Assembly: GCF_004358205.1 (NCBI RefSeq)
Contig: NZ_SMYO01000004.1
Location: forward strand, 1 to 64,000
Origin: Bacillus salipaludis
Lineage (GTDB): Bacteria; Bacillota; Bacilli; Bacillales_B; DSM-18226
DNA: 64,000 nucleotides
Direction of reading: 5' to 3'
Shown here: in pieces, positions 32,208 to 41,605 of the stretch
Layout: the number at the start of each line of letters is the position of its first letter
Position numbering within the stretch: position 1 is the first letter of the stretch
The notes under the pieces: generated by a model
Told to the model about the DNA's origin: nothing
Database searches by the model: none
What the model saw: only the letters and a program-made list of their open reading frames with translations
Made by a program: the position numbers and the translations under genes

Positions 32208-34424
32208 TTAATCTTCCAATTGGAAGTCATGGTTGAAATGGATTTTTCCATTTTCATCTCGTATTTCTACTGTGGCCTTGTTCGTTGTCGGATCGACTTT
32301 GAAGACGCCAAAGTTGAAGAAATTGCCTTCTGCGTACATGCTTTCGGGGCTAAAGGTTGGGTCCAGTGTGCCGGGATTTATTTTTACCGCGCCGATTGGA
32401 CCGCTGATGAGCTCGTGATAATCGGTTTTGCCGTCATGATTGGCATCATATTTAATCACTTGAGCAAAGTGGACATCCGTCGTAACAAAGAATACATTCT
32501 TAATTCCCTTTTCCACAATAAAATCAGAGATTTTTTTGAACTCATTCTCATATCCGGTCGGATCATTTGGGTTTACTTGATTGCCATTTGCCCAACCATC
32601 CCTGGCATTTGCCTTTCCAGTTGGAACAGAGATTGGCACAGAAGTAGCAACCAGTTTAATTTTGGCATCCGATTCAAGGAGCTGCTTCTTCAGCCACTCT
32701 AACTGTTCCCCGCCAAGCATCGTTTTATCCGCACCGTCTGCCTGGGTATTTGGAGCACGATAACCGCGGTTATTCAAAATCATCATATCGAGGGTATTGC
32801 CCCAAGAATAGGTGTGATAAAGCTTGTCTGCAGAACTGCGTTCATTCGAAATCGGCCAATAATCTTCAAATGCCCGAAGGCCAGTCGGTGTCAATGGCTG
32901 TGATGGTCCCGAAAAATCGTTGGTCACTTCATGGTCATCCCAAATCGAGAAGGTAGCCGTTTTTTGCAGCAAGCTTCGTAATCCAGCGTCCGTACGGTTC
33001 TCCTTATATTTTGCCCAGAAATCCTGTACCGATTGAGATGGAGGATTTGGCACAGCCGGTGTCTTATTATCGGCATAAATCGTGTCACCGCTGAACAGGA
33101 AGAAGTCTGGATTTAAAGCCGACATCGCCTTAAATGAGTTATATGGCGGGATTTCACCCTGTCCGCCCGTATCGCCGCCCCAGACCATGGTCAATGGTTT
33201 TAAGCTGTTTTCAGCCGGTGCCGTTTTGAATGATCCGTTCACGTTATAGCTGCTGGAAACAGCATGAGCACGGTAAAAATACGTCGTATCCGGCTTCAAG
33301 CCATCCATTTTAGCCTTTACTGCAAAATCATTTTCGGCCTCAGCATGAACGGTTTTTACGATAAACGGCTCTTTAAAGCTTCTGTCCGTAGAAATTTCAA
33401 ATTGGACATTCGCTGCGTCATTTGTCCGTGCCCATAGAATCGCTGATGTATCAGTGACATCACCACTCGCAACGCCATGGGAAATAAATGGCTTGTCCGT
33501 TAGTTCAACCATCTTATCAGGATTATTGGTAAACTCGCCATCGACCCCAAGGGAAAGAAGGGACGCTATATCATCCTGGGAATTCACCGTCCATGGATGC
33601 ACAAGCAGTTGATTTTGGTGTGCTGCCTCCATGAATTTTGGAACAACGAGTTCCTTGCTTGGACCAACACCAGAAGCGTAATTCGCAACACGTTTAAATT
33701 CCTGATAAACATCTTTACCCTTCAGCATCGCCCCCGTATATAGCTGAATCAGCTTTACATTTGGCGCCAATGTTTTCAACTTGCGCAGGCTGTCTTCACT
33801 GAATGATTCCAGAAAAAGATTCTTGCTATCTAGCACCTTGTTTTTTTGCAAGATTTCAATCAATTTTTCTTCCATTCCCGGATAAACATCTGGTGCTTTT
33901 GTTTCCATATAGAGGCCGACTTTTCCGTTCCCATGTTTTTTCACAAATTGAATCGCTTCATCAAGAGTAGGAACATGCTGCCCGATGTATTCTTTCTTCG
34001 CCAGCTCCGGATAAGCCGCATTGAACCATGAACCGGCATCAAGACGTTTAATCTCATCCATTGTAAAATCCTTCACACGCCAAGGTGCACGGTCCGGGTA
34101 CAATTCCTTTGCATTGGTCGTTCTCGCCAATGTTTCATCATGCATAGCGATCAACTGACCGTCCTTTGTCATTTGTAAATCAAATTCCACGTAATCAGCT
34201 TTCATTTTAATGGCCTCTTTGTATGCAGCCAGTGTGTGTTCCGGCCCGTATGCAGAGGCTCCCCGATGTGCAATAACCGCTACATCAGAGGTGATTGGCT
34301 GTAAGGTAGATTGTCCATTGTCAGTTGCAACGGTTTGGTGAGGTGCTGCTAGAACTGCCCATGGAGCAGCTGAGGATAATGATAAAGAAAGACAAGCAAT
34401 TCCCGCTACTAAACTCTTTTTCAT
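32208..34424 (-). CDS. secreted GDPD-PhoD fusion (glycerophosphodiesterase + alkaline phosphatase D)
   Basis: 738 residues. A signal peptide (about 1-27) is followed by a GlpQ-type glycerophosphodiester phosphodiesterase domain (about 47-310; His53-Arg54, Glu80/Asp82, His95). The rest is a PhoD-type domain: an N-terminal beta-sandwich (SHGVASGDVTDTSAILWART), then metallophosphatase motifs (GGDTGG, SGDTIYADN, WDDHEVTND, TTDVHFAQ). Separate GlpQ and PhoD enzymes degrade glycerol teichoic acids under phosphate starvation; here both are on one chain. A four-hexamer PHO box upstream supports PhoP control. Confidence 0.92.
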   Translation of the reverse strand: MKKSLVAGIACLSLSLSSAAPWAVLAAPHQTVATDNGQSTLQPITSDVAVIAHRGASAYGPEHTLAAYKEAIKMKADYVEFDLQMTKDGQLIAMHDETLARTTNAKELYPDRAPWRVKDFTMDEIKRLDAGSWFNAAYPELAKKEYIGQHVPTLDEAIQFVKKHGNGKVGLYMETKAPDVYPGMEEKLIEILQKNKVLDSKNLFLESFSEDSLRKLKTLAPNVKLIQLYTGAMLKGKDVYQEFKRVANYASGVGPSKELVVPKFMEAAHQNQLLVHPWTVNSQDDIASLLSLGVDGEFTNNPDKMVELTDKPFISHGVASGDVTDTSAILWARTNDAANVQFEISTDRSFKEPFIVKTVHAEAENDFAVKAKMDGLKPDTTYFYRAHAVSSSYNVNGSFKTAPAENSLKPLTMVWGGDTGGQGEIPPYNSFKAMSALNPDFFLFSGDTIYADNKTPAVPNPPSQSVQDFWAKYKENRTDAGLRSLLQKTATFSIWDDHEVTNDFSGPSQPLTPTGLRAFEDYWPISNERSSADKLYHTYSWGNTLDMMILNNRGYRAPNTQADGADKTMLGGEQLEWLKKQLLESDAKIKLVATSVPISVPTGKANARDGWANGNQVNPNDPTGYENEFKKISDFIVEKGIKNVFFVTTDVHFAQVIKYDANHDGKTDYHELISGPIGAVKINPGTLDPTFSPESMYAEGNFFNFGVFKVDPTTNKATVEIRDENGKIHFNHDFQLED

Positions 34425-34476
34425 TTTTCATTCATCTCCTATAGGTTATGTACTCGTACTTAACTTATAGGAGAAT

Positions 34477-34515
34477 TGTAAAGTGGCCTTTAATAGAATA
34501 TAAATGTTTGGTAAA
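34477..34515 (-). promoter_or_regulatory. PHO box (PhoP binding site), four hexamers at 11-bp period
   Basis: Read on the minus strand: TTTACC (34515-34510), TTTATA (34504-34499), TTAAAG (34493-34488), TTTACA (34482-34477), each followed by 5 bp. This matches the PhoP direct-repeat pattern TT(A/T/C)ACA at 11-bp spacing. The last hexamer is 52 bp from the start codon. Confidence 0.75.
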
Positions 34516-34587
34516 TTTGACAAAAATAGTAAATTTTGCTTATAAAAATAGATGTAAAAGATGCATATTTAATGAAAAATACCTATT

Positions 34588-34630
34588 TGACAAAAAACGG
34601 GTGGTGCCTGTCACCACTCGTTTTTTGTCG
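34588..34630 (+). repeat. dispersed 43-bp dyad, copy 14 (covarying arms)
   Basis: Arms AAAAAACGGGTGG and CCACTCGTTTTTT as in copy 10; loop CCTGT. Outer base T instead of C. Confidence 0.9.
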
Positions 34631-34636
34631 AATGTA

Positions 34637-36319
34637 CTATTGAAGTCCTTCAATCTTAATTTCCTTCACCGGAAGGAATTGTTCCTCAGTATTTAAGTAG
34701 GTTAGTCTTACTTTATCTCCTTCTTTTAGGTAGATGATGAGTGGTTCCTTTTCAGATGAGAGAATAAAGTTTTGGCGATTGTTGAGCAGAAAGGAGACGA
34801 CCGTGAAGTCACCTGATTTTTCTTTGTACACTCTAAGGACGGTTCCGCTGACCTGTTTTTCATCGGCTTTTGAACTGCCGTCAACCGTTCCTTTGCCACG
34901 TTGTAAGGCTGTTTTATACTGTTTTAAGGCATCGTTCGGCGTAGAACCATAGGCGGAAATTTCCGGATTTGCCGCTGAAACGATAAAGTAGTTTTGTAAA
35001 AATCCATTGGAATCAAGGACGGGGGTCAACCAGCTTGCCTCTCCATAAAAGTTATAAAGGATTGGCATTTTTCCTTCCCATTTTTTCTCAATGAATTTTT
35101 TTTCAATAATTTGCAGAGCTCCTTGGGAATCCATATACGATTCTTCCGGGTTTCCCGTATAATAGGTTGCCTTGCCCGACCTTGCATTTGTCAACGAATA
35201 ACCGAGCATTGAGTCGACACTTTTCTTCGGGCTGGTGAAGTCTGTGAAATAATACATGATTCCATTTTCATCAAAAATCGGACTGACATTGGCCTCCGTA
35301 CCCTCATCAGAAGGCAATTTCACATCTGATTTTCCAAATTTACTATTCCAGTAGCCATGAATAAAGTTGCCAAAATAACTGTTTTGCAGGCTGACAGCTT
35401 CCGGTGAGACAGCGCCATCAATAAAATCTGGAGCTTCATCTAATGAATATTCCTTTGTTTCCCCGGTTTTCGCGTCAACTAAAACAACCCCTTCTACGTT
35501 AAAACCATTTCGAGCAGAGATGAAATCACCGTAGGAACGAATATAGTATGGTGTCCCATCCTCATCCACTTCTAACTGGACATCACCGAAGAAAATCTTT
35601 TTAGGAAATTCCATGCGAATATGTCGTTCAATATTTTTATTGAAAAAAGAAGAGGGGGTATATATCATTTCTTTCTTTATGAACTTAGGATTTGCTGATG
35701 AATCAGTTGCGCTTAAAGAAAAATAACCTGGCGTTTCTGACCCCTTCCACCATTTGAAAAACCCCGAGAATTCAACGGGAGCAATATAAACATAGTCTCC
35801 GTTCACTTTTTGGATTTGCAGGTTGCCCAGTTCATAATAACTTGTGTTCGGGACCTGTCCAAATGCCTTTTTCATTTTGTTACGGGCAAATTGCGGCGGG
35901 ACGCTTGCCGGTTTTTCATGCTCATCAAATGCTTTGATTTCAACCTTTTCCGTCATTTTGGCCATCGTATATTTTTCGTTGGCATTAAATAGAAAGGCCG
36001 TAAGAAAGTAAATGCCCAGGGCCAGGCTCCCCAAAAACAGGCTTGCTTTAATCTTTTGTTCCAATCCAGTGGAAAGAACTGTCCCGGCCGCCGTTAAGAT
36101 GATTGCCAGCGGCCATATGACGGATAAATTTCGATCTAGGTTTGAAAAATAAAAGAATGCGAAAATAGCAAGTATAAAAACAATCAAACCCACCACCAAA
36201 CCTCGAGCTTTTGGAGCATTTCCTTTCGGACTCCTAATAGGGACCAAAATAACCACCGAAACAACACCGATAATAAACGTAAACAAAATCATATTTCCCA
36301 TAAACCCAATCCCTTCCAA
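34637..36319 (-). CDS. large membrane protein of unknown function
   Basis: 560 residues. Four hydrophobic segments occupy the first 110 residues (10-27, 40-58, 66-84, 91-110). They are followed by a large extracytoplasmic domain containing several beta-rich repeats with YFSLSATD, GTPYYIRSYG and GIMYYFTDF. The C-terminal 80 residues (SGTVLRVYKEKSGDFTVVSF) look like an OB-type beta barrel. I do not recognise a characterised family. Monocistronic, flanked on both sides by dyad copies. Confidence 0.7.
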   Translation of the reverse strand: MEGIGFMGNMILFTFIIGVVSVVILVPIRSPKGNAPKARGLVVGLIVFILAIFAFFYFSNLDRNLSVIWPLAIILTAAGTVLSTGLEQKIKASLFLGSLALGIYFLTAFLFNANEKYTMAKMTEKVEIKAFDEHEKPASVPPQFARNKMKKAFGQVPNTSYYELGNLQIQKVNGDYVYIAPVEFSGFFKWWKGSETPGYFSLSATDSSANPKFIKKEMIYTPSSFFNKNIERHIRMEFPKKIFFGDVQLEVDEDGTPYYIRSYGDFISARNGFNVEGVVLVDAKTGETKEYSLDEAPDFIDGAVSPEAVSLQNSYFGNFIHGYWNSKFGKSDVKLPSDEGTEANVSPIFDENGIMYYFTDFTSPKKSVDSMLGYSLTNARSGKATYYTGNPEESYMDSQGALQIIEKKFIEKKWEGKMPILYNFYGEASWLTPVLDSNGFLQNYFIVSAANPEISAYGSTPNDALKQYKTALQRGKGTVDGSSKADEKQVSGTVLRVYKEKSGDFTVVSFLLNNRQNFILSSEKEPLIIYLKEGDKVRLTYLNTEEQFLPVKEIKIEGLQ

Positions 36320-36365
36320 CTTCTATATGAATATTCCTACGAACGATGTGCTAGAAAAGTTTCAT

Positions 36366-36408
36366 CGACAAAATTCGGGTGGTGCCTGTCACCACCCGAA
36401 TTTTGTCG
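36366..36408 (+). repeat. dispersed 43-bp dyad, copy 15
   Basis: Consensus copy with perfect arms and CCTGT loop. Between co-directional minus-strand genes. Confidence 0.92.
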
Positions 36409-36469
36409 ATAACATGTTTATTAAGATAATAGGCTTTAAAAAGGAATTGGGGCGGCATTAACCAAAATC

Positions 36470-38602
36470 TTACTCTATCAGAGCTCCATTATTCCTTCGT
36501 GAAAGCAAAAGATCTTCCTGAAAATGGCAGGCTAATAGAATTTGCAGGTAGTCCTCCGGGTTGTGAAACTCTAGCCCGAGCAGTTCTTCAATTTTTTTAA
36601 TACGGTTATAAAGTGTGTTTTTATGAATATGAAGTGTTTCAGCCGTTTCGATCATCGATTTATTGCATTTTACATAGGTCATCAGTGTTTTCTCCAGATC
36701 ATTATTCCTGGCTTTTTCCGTCCGAAGCGGCGTTAAAATTTCTTCGGCAAAGCGCTCAATTTCCGGAGAGGATCCTGTCGGAAATAACCGATTGATTCCC
36801 ATTTTCTTATAATCCATCATCCCTGTTTGCTTTCGACTGATTAAATAAGCCAAGGATTTATTTGCTTCCTCATGGCATTTCACAATCGATTGGATTCCTT
36901 CGTGCGGCGTACTCAGGCCGGCGTGGAGCGGCATTTCCTCGCGATCACTCCACTTGACTAAAAGAGAATGAAGCGAATGGACCCATTCGTTTATCTCGTG
37001 TGTATGCTGTGTCGAGAAAAGAATGGTTACTTTATTATGGAATCCAAAAATCAAGGTTCCCTGGCTTGCAATCCGCCGCTTTAATTGGGAAATTAAGCGA
37101 TGGATCACCGCTTCTAATGTTTGCAAATCTTGATATGCGACTACTTCAACTAATATGACAGAAAAATGTGATTGCGAATTCAACCCTAATAATTCGCCTA
37201 TTTCCTCTAGGGCTGATGGGTCCTTATATTGCAGCAAGTCATTAAATAATTCCTGCGTTTTTTTGTAATATACCTCTGCCTGGGTTTTTCGTTTTGTTAA
37301 TTCTAATGCCAGAACAGAACTGGCCTGCTCAATCGTCATTTTATCCTGCTGCGAAATCGGCTCCCGCAGCGGGACGAAAAAACAGCCAAGTGTGACACGA
37401 TCCGACTGAATCGGATACACATAGTATTCGATTTCGCTCCCATCCACAATCATCATTGAGAAAGGCCTTTTTCTTGTTCTCAGAATTTTTGAGAATTCAT
37501 CATTACTTAAATAGGAGGAGGGAATGTTCTTTTTTGGGAAAAGCTCCATATCGAGATGATCGAAAAAGAAGATTTCGCTGTTCATCATGCGGTTCAATTC
37601 CAGAATGATGAATTCGACACTCTTATTTTGCAAGGAAAGCTGTGTTAATGTTTCATGAATTTCCGCCCGCCTTAAAAACAGTTTATTTTTTTTCTCTAAT
37701 TCTCGTGTTAAGTTAGTGATTTCCGCTAACCGGGCATTCTTTTCTTGAAAAAGCTTGGCATTTTGAATTGCAATTGCTGCTTGGGCGGCAAATCCTTGTA
37801 ATAAGCTGAAATCGCGCTCTCTCAATTTTCCCTCTGTGTTAAATTGTTGAACCGCCATAACTCCAATTGCTTTATTTTCCAAGATTAGTGGAATGGCAAT
37901 CATTGATTTTATTTGCAAAAGATCAATGGAATTTTCAAAAATCGTTAAATTCCCCTTTGTGATGGTTTTCATCTCTTCGAAAACCTCAGAAGGTGATTCA
38001 TACATCACAGGTGTTCTGTCCTGAAAGACCTTTCCGGTTATCGATTCCCCGCTTTTTATTTTTACCGCCTGAAGTTTTTCATTGTATCCGACAGCTGCAC
38101 GTGGAATTAATTCATTTGTTTTTTCATCATAGAGCTGCAGGTATCCTTTATCTGCAGCAGGAATGACACTTAGGGCCTGCGTAATGATTTTATTTAACAC
38201 CTCTTCAAGCTCTAGTGAGGATGTAATCGTAAGACTGCTTTCGATCATGCTGGCAATTTCGGCTTCTTTCTCCCGTAAAGTAATTTCCGTCTCAAGAAAA
38301 GAAAACATCACATACAGTTGTTCAAGTTCTTTCTCTGAAAGGTTCACTTTAGGGCTGGAAAGAGTGAGAAGGACCTGATTGTTCTCTGAGTAGTAAAAAG
38401 AAACCGCCGTTTGGTTTCCATCAAATTGAATCGTGATGTTGTCTGTTGCTGAAGCAGGCAGAATCGTAAAGTGATTAGGCGCTGTTTTATTATTCGTATA
38501 TAGCAAATGAGATGATTGCTTTCTGTTTTCAAAAAAGTAAATTTGAAAAGGAATTGGATTGAATTTTTTACAAAGAAAGGTGTAAAGATGCAGATTTTTC
38601 AT
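36470..38602 (-). CDS. GAF-domain sensor with PucR-type C-terminal HTH
   Basis: 710 residues from the ATG at 38602 with GGGAGGT seven bases upstream. A central GAF domain covers about 125-280 (LNKIITQALSVIPAADKGYL; ENKAIGVMAVQQF; QAAIAIQNAKLFQEK). A coiled coil comes next, then a long linker and a C-terminal PucR/CdaR-type HTH (MIETAETLHIHKNTLYNRIK). It is divergent from the M20 amidohydrolase at 38749 and is the probable activator of that operon. Confidence 0.85.
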   Translation of the reverse strand: MKNLHLYTFLCKKFNPIPFQIYFFENRKQSSHLLYTNNKTAPNHFTILPASATDNITIQFDGNQTAVSFYYSENNQVLLTLSSPKVNLSEKELEQLYVMFSFLETEITLREKEAEIASMIESSLTITSSLELEEVLNKIITQALSVIPAADKGYLQLYDEKTNELIPRAAVGYNEKLQAVKIKSGESITGKVFQDRTPVMYESPSEVFEEMKTITKGNLTIFENSIDLLQIKSMIAIPLILENKAIGVMAVQQFNTEGKLRERDFSLLQGFAAQAAIAIQNAKLFQEKNARLAEITNLTRELEKKNKLFLRRAEIHETLTQLSLQNKSVEFIILELNRMMNSEIFFFDHLDMELFPKKNIPSSYLSNDEFSKILRTRKRPFSMMIVDGSEIEYYVYPIQSDRVTLGCFFVPLREPISQQDKMTIEQASSVLALELTKRKTQAEVYYKKTQELFNDLLQYKDPSALEEIGELLGLNSQSHFSVILVEVVAYQDLQTLEAVIHRLISQLKRRIASQGTLIFGFHNKVTILFSTQHTHEINEWVHSLHSLLVKWSDREEMPLHAGLSTPHEGIQSIVKCHEEANKSLAYLISRKQTGMMDYKKMGINRLFPTGSSPEIERFAEEILTPLRTEKARNNDLEKTLMTYVKCNKSMIETAETLHIHKNTLYNRIKKIEELLGLEFHNPEDYLQILLACHFQEDLLLSRRNNGALIE

Positions 38603-38748
38603 GTAGAAGACCTCCCTATGGACTAGTATACAGTAAATGAGTGATTTTATTGTGCAATTGTACATTGATATAATTTTCAGATATTTTATACTTTTTAGTA
38701 TAGTAGAAAAACATACACAGTAATTTTTTTATATAGGAGGTCAATGAA

Positions 38749-39930
38749 ATGAACAAGCTTTATGAATTATTGGATCAGGCATACGAAGAAATGGTAGAAA
38801 TTCGTCGTTATTTACATCAACATCCTGAGCTTTCCTTTCAGGAAGAGAATACAGCCAAATATATTGCCGAGTATCATCGGAATTTGGGACATGAAGTCCG
38901 GACAGGTGTAGGCGGCAATGGTGTTGTTGCTACATTGCATGGTGGTAAACCTGGACAGACCGTAGCCTTACGTGCTGATTTTGATGCATTGCCAATTCAG
39001 GAGGAGACCGATGTTCCGTACAAGTCGCAAGTGCCAGGTGCCATGCATGCATGTGGACATGACAGTCATACAGCAACCCTTCTCGGACTCGCTAAAGTGC
39101 TAAACTGCATGAAGGATGAAATCGAAGGGAATGTCGTCTTTATCCATCAGCACGCAGAGGAGCTTCTCCCAGGCGGCGCGATTGCAATGATTGAAGATGG
39201 CTGTTTAGAGGGTGTCGATGTCATTTTTGGCCAGCATATTTGGTCCCCAACACCTGTTGGAACGATTGAATACCGGACCGGCCCAATGATGGCAGCAGCA
39301 GACTTTTTTAAGGTGAAAATTCAAGGCCGCGGCGGACATGGATCCCAGCCGCATTTAACAAAGGACAGTGTTGTGATTGGAGCGCAACTTGTCGGAACTA
39401 TTCAGCAGATTGTCTCACGCCGAGTCGATCCGCTCGATTCAGCCGTTATTTCCATTGGTTCGTTTGAAGCGAAAAATGCATCGAATGTGATTGCCGATAC
39501 GGCTTTCCTTCAGGGTACCGTTAGAACCTTTAAAGAAAGTACAAGGGAATTTATTGAAGCGGAAATTGAAAGGGTTATAAAAGGAACTTGTATTACTGCT
39601 GATTGCACATACACTTATGAATATCAAAAAGGCTATCCAGCCCTTGTCAATCATAAGGAAGAAATGGAGTTCGTTGCGAATCTTGCTGAAACCGTTCCTG
39701 GTGTTACCGCTGTGAGGGAAATCGAGCCGCTAATGGGTGGCGAAGACTTTGCTTACTATTTAGAACATGTGAAAGGGGCGTTTTTCAACACAGGCGGCCA
39801 AAGCCCAGAGTGGATCGAAACCTATCCACACCATCATCCGAAATTTAACATTGACGAAAAGGGTATGTTAATTGCTGCTAAAGTTTTAGGAGCAGCTACA
39901 TTAACATATTTGGAGAATAATAAAAAATAA
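38749..39930 (+). CDS. M20-family amidohydrolase
   Basis: 393 residues with the M20D metal-binding pattern: ACGHDSHTATLLG, HQHAEELLPGGA and MGGEDFAYYLE. Enzymes of this subfamily remove acyl groups from amino acids or cleave small peptides and indole-acetyl conjugates. AGGAGGT precedes the ATG. Followed after 71 bp, including a small hairpin, by a permease-like gene. The substrate is unknown, but the linked regulator and transporter suggest a dedicated uptake and hydrolysis route. Confidence 0.9.
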   Translation: MNKLYELLDQAYEEMVEIRRYLHQHPELSFQEENTAKYIAEYHRNLGHEVRTGVGGNGVVATLHGGKPGQTVALRADFDALPIQEETDVPYKSQVPGAMHACGHDSHTATLLGLAKVLNCMKDEIEGNVVFIHQHAEELLPGGAIAMIEDGCLEGVDVIFGQHIWSPTPVGTIEYRTGPMMAAADFFKVKIQGRGGHGSQPHLTKDSVVIGAQLVGTIQQIVSRRVDPLDSAVISIGSFEAKNASNVIADTAFLQGTVRTFKESTREFIEAEIERVIKGTCITADCTYTYEYQKGYPALVNHKEEMEFVANLAETVPGVTAVREIEPLMGGEDFAYYLEHVKGAFFNTGGQSPEWIETYPHHHPKFNIDEKGMLIAAKVLGAATLTYLENNKK

Positions 39931-39938
39931 ATTGGGGT

Positions 39939-39971
39939 TAGGCACTTGATCTTTGAAGGGTCTAGTGCCTA
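39939..39971 (+). terminator. weak hairpin between the M20 and permease genes
   Basis: Stem TAGGCACT/AGTGCCTA with a 17-nt loop, no T-tract. Probably tunes downstream expression. Confidence 0.4.
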
Positions 39972-40001
39972 CGAAAATAAAAAAAGAAAGAAGGGATTCT
40001 T

Positions 40002-41198
40002 ATGTCTCAAATGCTTGCACTAGTAATTGTTGTTCTTATTTTATTTATTGGAGACGTTGTGGCGGTTAAGACCAAAGCTTGGATTCCTTCTGTATTTATC
40101 AGTGCGGTTTTATTCTTGATTGGCTATTGGACATTTTTCCCGAAGAATATTGTTGAGTTAGCGGGTGTGCCGCCGGTTGTAGCGACAATGATGATCTACT
40201 TATTGATTACCAATATGGGCACGTTACTTTCTTTAAAGGAATTAAAGAAACAATGGAAGACGATTATCATTTCGCTTGCAGGGATTGCCGGAATCATTGC
40301 GTTATTATTTGGAATTGGAACCTTTATTTTTGGCTTTAAAACCATTGTTGTTGCGATTCCGCCGTTAGTCGGCGGCTTAGTATCTGCCTTGATTATGTCG
40401 GAAGGGGCAAAGGAAGCAGGGCTTACAACGTTATCCGTCTTTGCCATCGTCATTTATGTCATGCAAGGATTTGCCGGTTATCCACTTACTTCGATTGTAT
40501 TGAAAAAAGAAGGAAGAAATCTTCTTCAGAAGTATCGCAGCGGTCAATTGGGTATGGCTCAAGCAAATGAGGAGGTTGCCGCTACAGCTGTCGCGGAACC
40601 AAAGGAACTTAAATTATTTAAAAATTTGCCTGATAAATATAATACTGATTATTTCAAATTCTTACGACTTGCATTTGTCGGATTCTTAGCCTTCATCGTT
40701 TCCACTTTATTGAAGCCAGTCGTCGACATTAGTCCATTTGTTTTATGTTTATTATTTGGTGTTATTGCACGAAGTGTCGGCTTCCTTGAAAGGCATGTAC
40801 TGCAAAAAGCGAATGGTTTTGGAATTGCGATCATGGTTCTCATGTTGTTTGTTTTCGATCCGCTGCAAAGAGCAACGCCAGGGATGATTATGGAAATTTT
40901 ATATCCGTTGATCGGCTGTATTGTGTTAGGTGTCATCGGAATGTACATTTTCTCATTTATCATTGGAAAGGTCCTTGGGGTCAGCAAACACATGTCCTTT
41001 GCCGTATCGTTAACAGCACTATACGGATTCCCATCCGACTACATCATCACAAACGAAGTCATCAAATCCCTAACCAAAGACGAAAAAGAACAAGAAGTGT
41101 TGACCAGCCACATGCTGCCACCCATGCTCGTCGGCGGATTCATCTCCGTCACAATCGTTTCCGTCATATTAGCAGGAATATTTGTAGGATTTTTATAG
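40002..41198 (+). CDS. multi-pass membrane protein, probable transporter
   Basis: 398 residues, about ten membrane segments in two halves separated by a charged central loop (about 165-215). Conserved-looking motifs include PPLVGGLVSALIMSEGAKEA and SLTALYGFPSDYIITNEV near the end. The two-half architecture resembles secondary carriers of the glutamate/citrate type, without a firm family match. As the partner of an M20 hydrolase it may import that enzyme's substrate. RBS AGAAGGG. Confidence 0.65.
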   Translation: MSQMLALVIVVLILFIGDVVAVKTKAWIPSVFISAVLFLIGYWTFFPKNIVELAGVPPVVATMMIYLLITNMGTLLSLKELKKQWKTIIISLAGIAGIIALLFGIGTFIFGFKTIVVAIPPLVGGLVSALIMSEGAKEAGLTTLSVFAIVIYVMQGFAGYPLTSIVLKKEGRNLLQKYRSGQLGMAQANEEVAATAVAEPKELKLFKNLPDKYNTDYFKFLRLAFVGFLAFIVSTLLKPVVDISPFVLCLLFGVIARSVGFLERHVLQKANGFGIAIMVLMLFVFDPLQRATPGMIMEILYPLIGCIVLGVIGMYIFSFIIGKVLGVSKHMSFAVSLTALYGFPSDYIITNEVIKSLTKDEKEQEVLTSHMLPPMLVGGFISVTIVSVILAGIFVGFL

Positions 41199-41206
41199 GG
41201 TGGTTT

Positions 41207-41249
41207 CGACAAAAATCGGGCTGTGCCTGTCACCACCCGATTTTTGTCG
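41207..41249 (+). repeat. dispersed 43-bp dyad, copy 16
   Basis: Arms AAAAATCGGG and CCCGATTTTT paired; one change next to the loop (CTGTGCCTGT). Follows a plus-strand stop by 8 bp. Confidence 0.9.
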
Positions 41250-41411
41250 AATTCTTTTTTTGTTTTAAAAGCCATTGTTTCGTTGTATATTAAAGAGGAT
41301 AATTGGATTTTTATACATTGCTTTTTTAGGTGGCAATGCTTTAGCGCTTGTCCAAGTAGGCAGTTTTTCTATACTCCGGTCACTTTGTCAAAACTTGTAA
41401 TATAATATTCT

Positions 41412-41440
41412 TTGAATATGTAAACGTTTTCAATTATAAT
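41412..41440 (+). promoter_or_regulatory. sigma-A promoter with embedded cre box
   Basis: TTGAAT (41412-41417), 17-bp spacer, TATAAT (41435-41440). The spacer holds TGTAAACGTTTTCA (41419-41432), a perfect match to the CcpA consensus TGWAANCGNTNWCA. CcpA bound here would repress in the presence of glucose. The next coding start is 166 bp downstream. Confidence 0.75.
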
Positions 41441-41446
41441 GTGGAT

Positions 41447-41605
41447 AGGTGGATGGCGCGCGTGGCCATCATGGTATTGAGCGTAGGGTGGGGCCGATAC
41501 TATCATGATTGATTACTAGGTATGTAGTGACTGCAGAACGAACAATCTATTAGTAAAATTTTATAAAGAAAATCCAGCGAAGGAAAAAGAAAGGGGTAAA
41601 AAAAC
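41447..41605 (+). other. G-rich leader of the cre-controlled transcript
   Basis: 160-nt untranslated stretch after the promoter at 41412. It is unusually GC-rich at its 5' end (GATGGCGCGCGTGGCCATC, a GATGGC/GCCATC stem) and could fold further with ATCATGGTAT and ATACTATCATGAT. It may be a structured RNA; no known riboswitch class is recognised. Confidence 0.35.
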
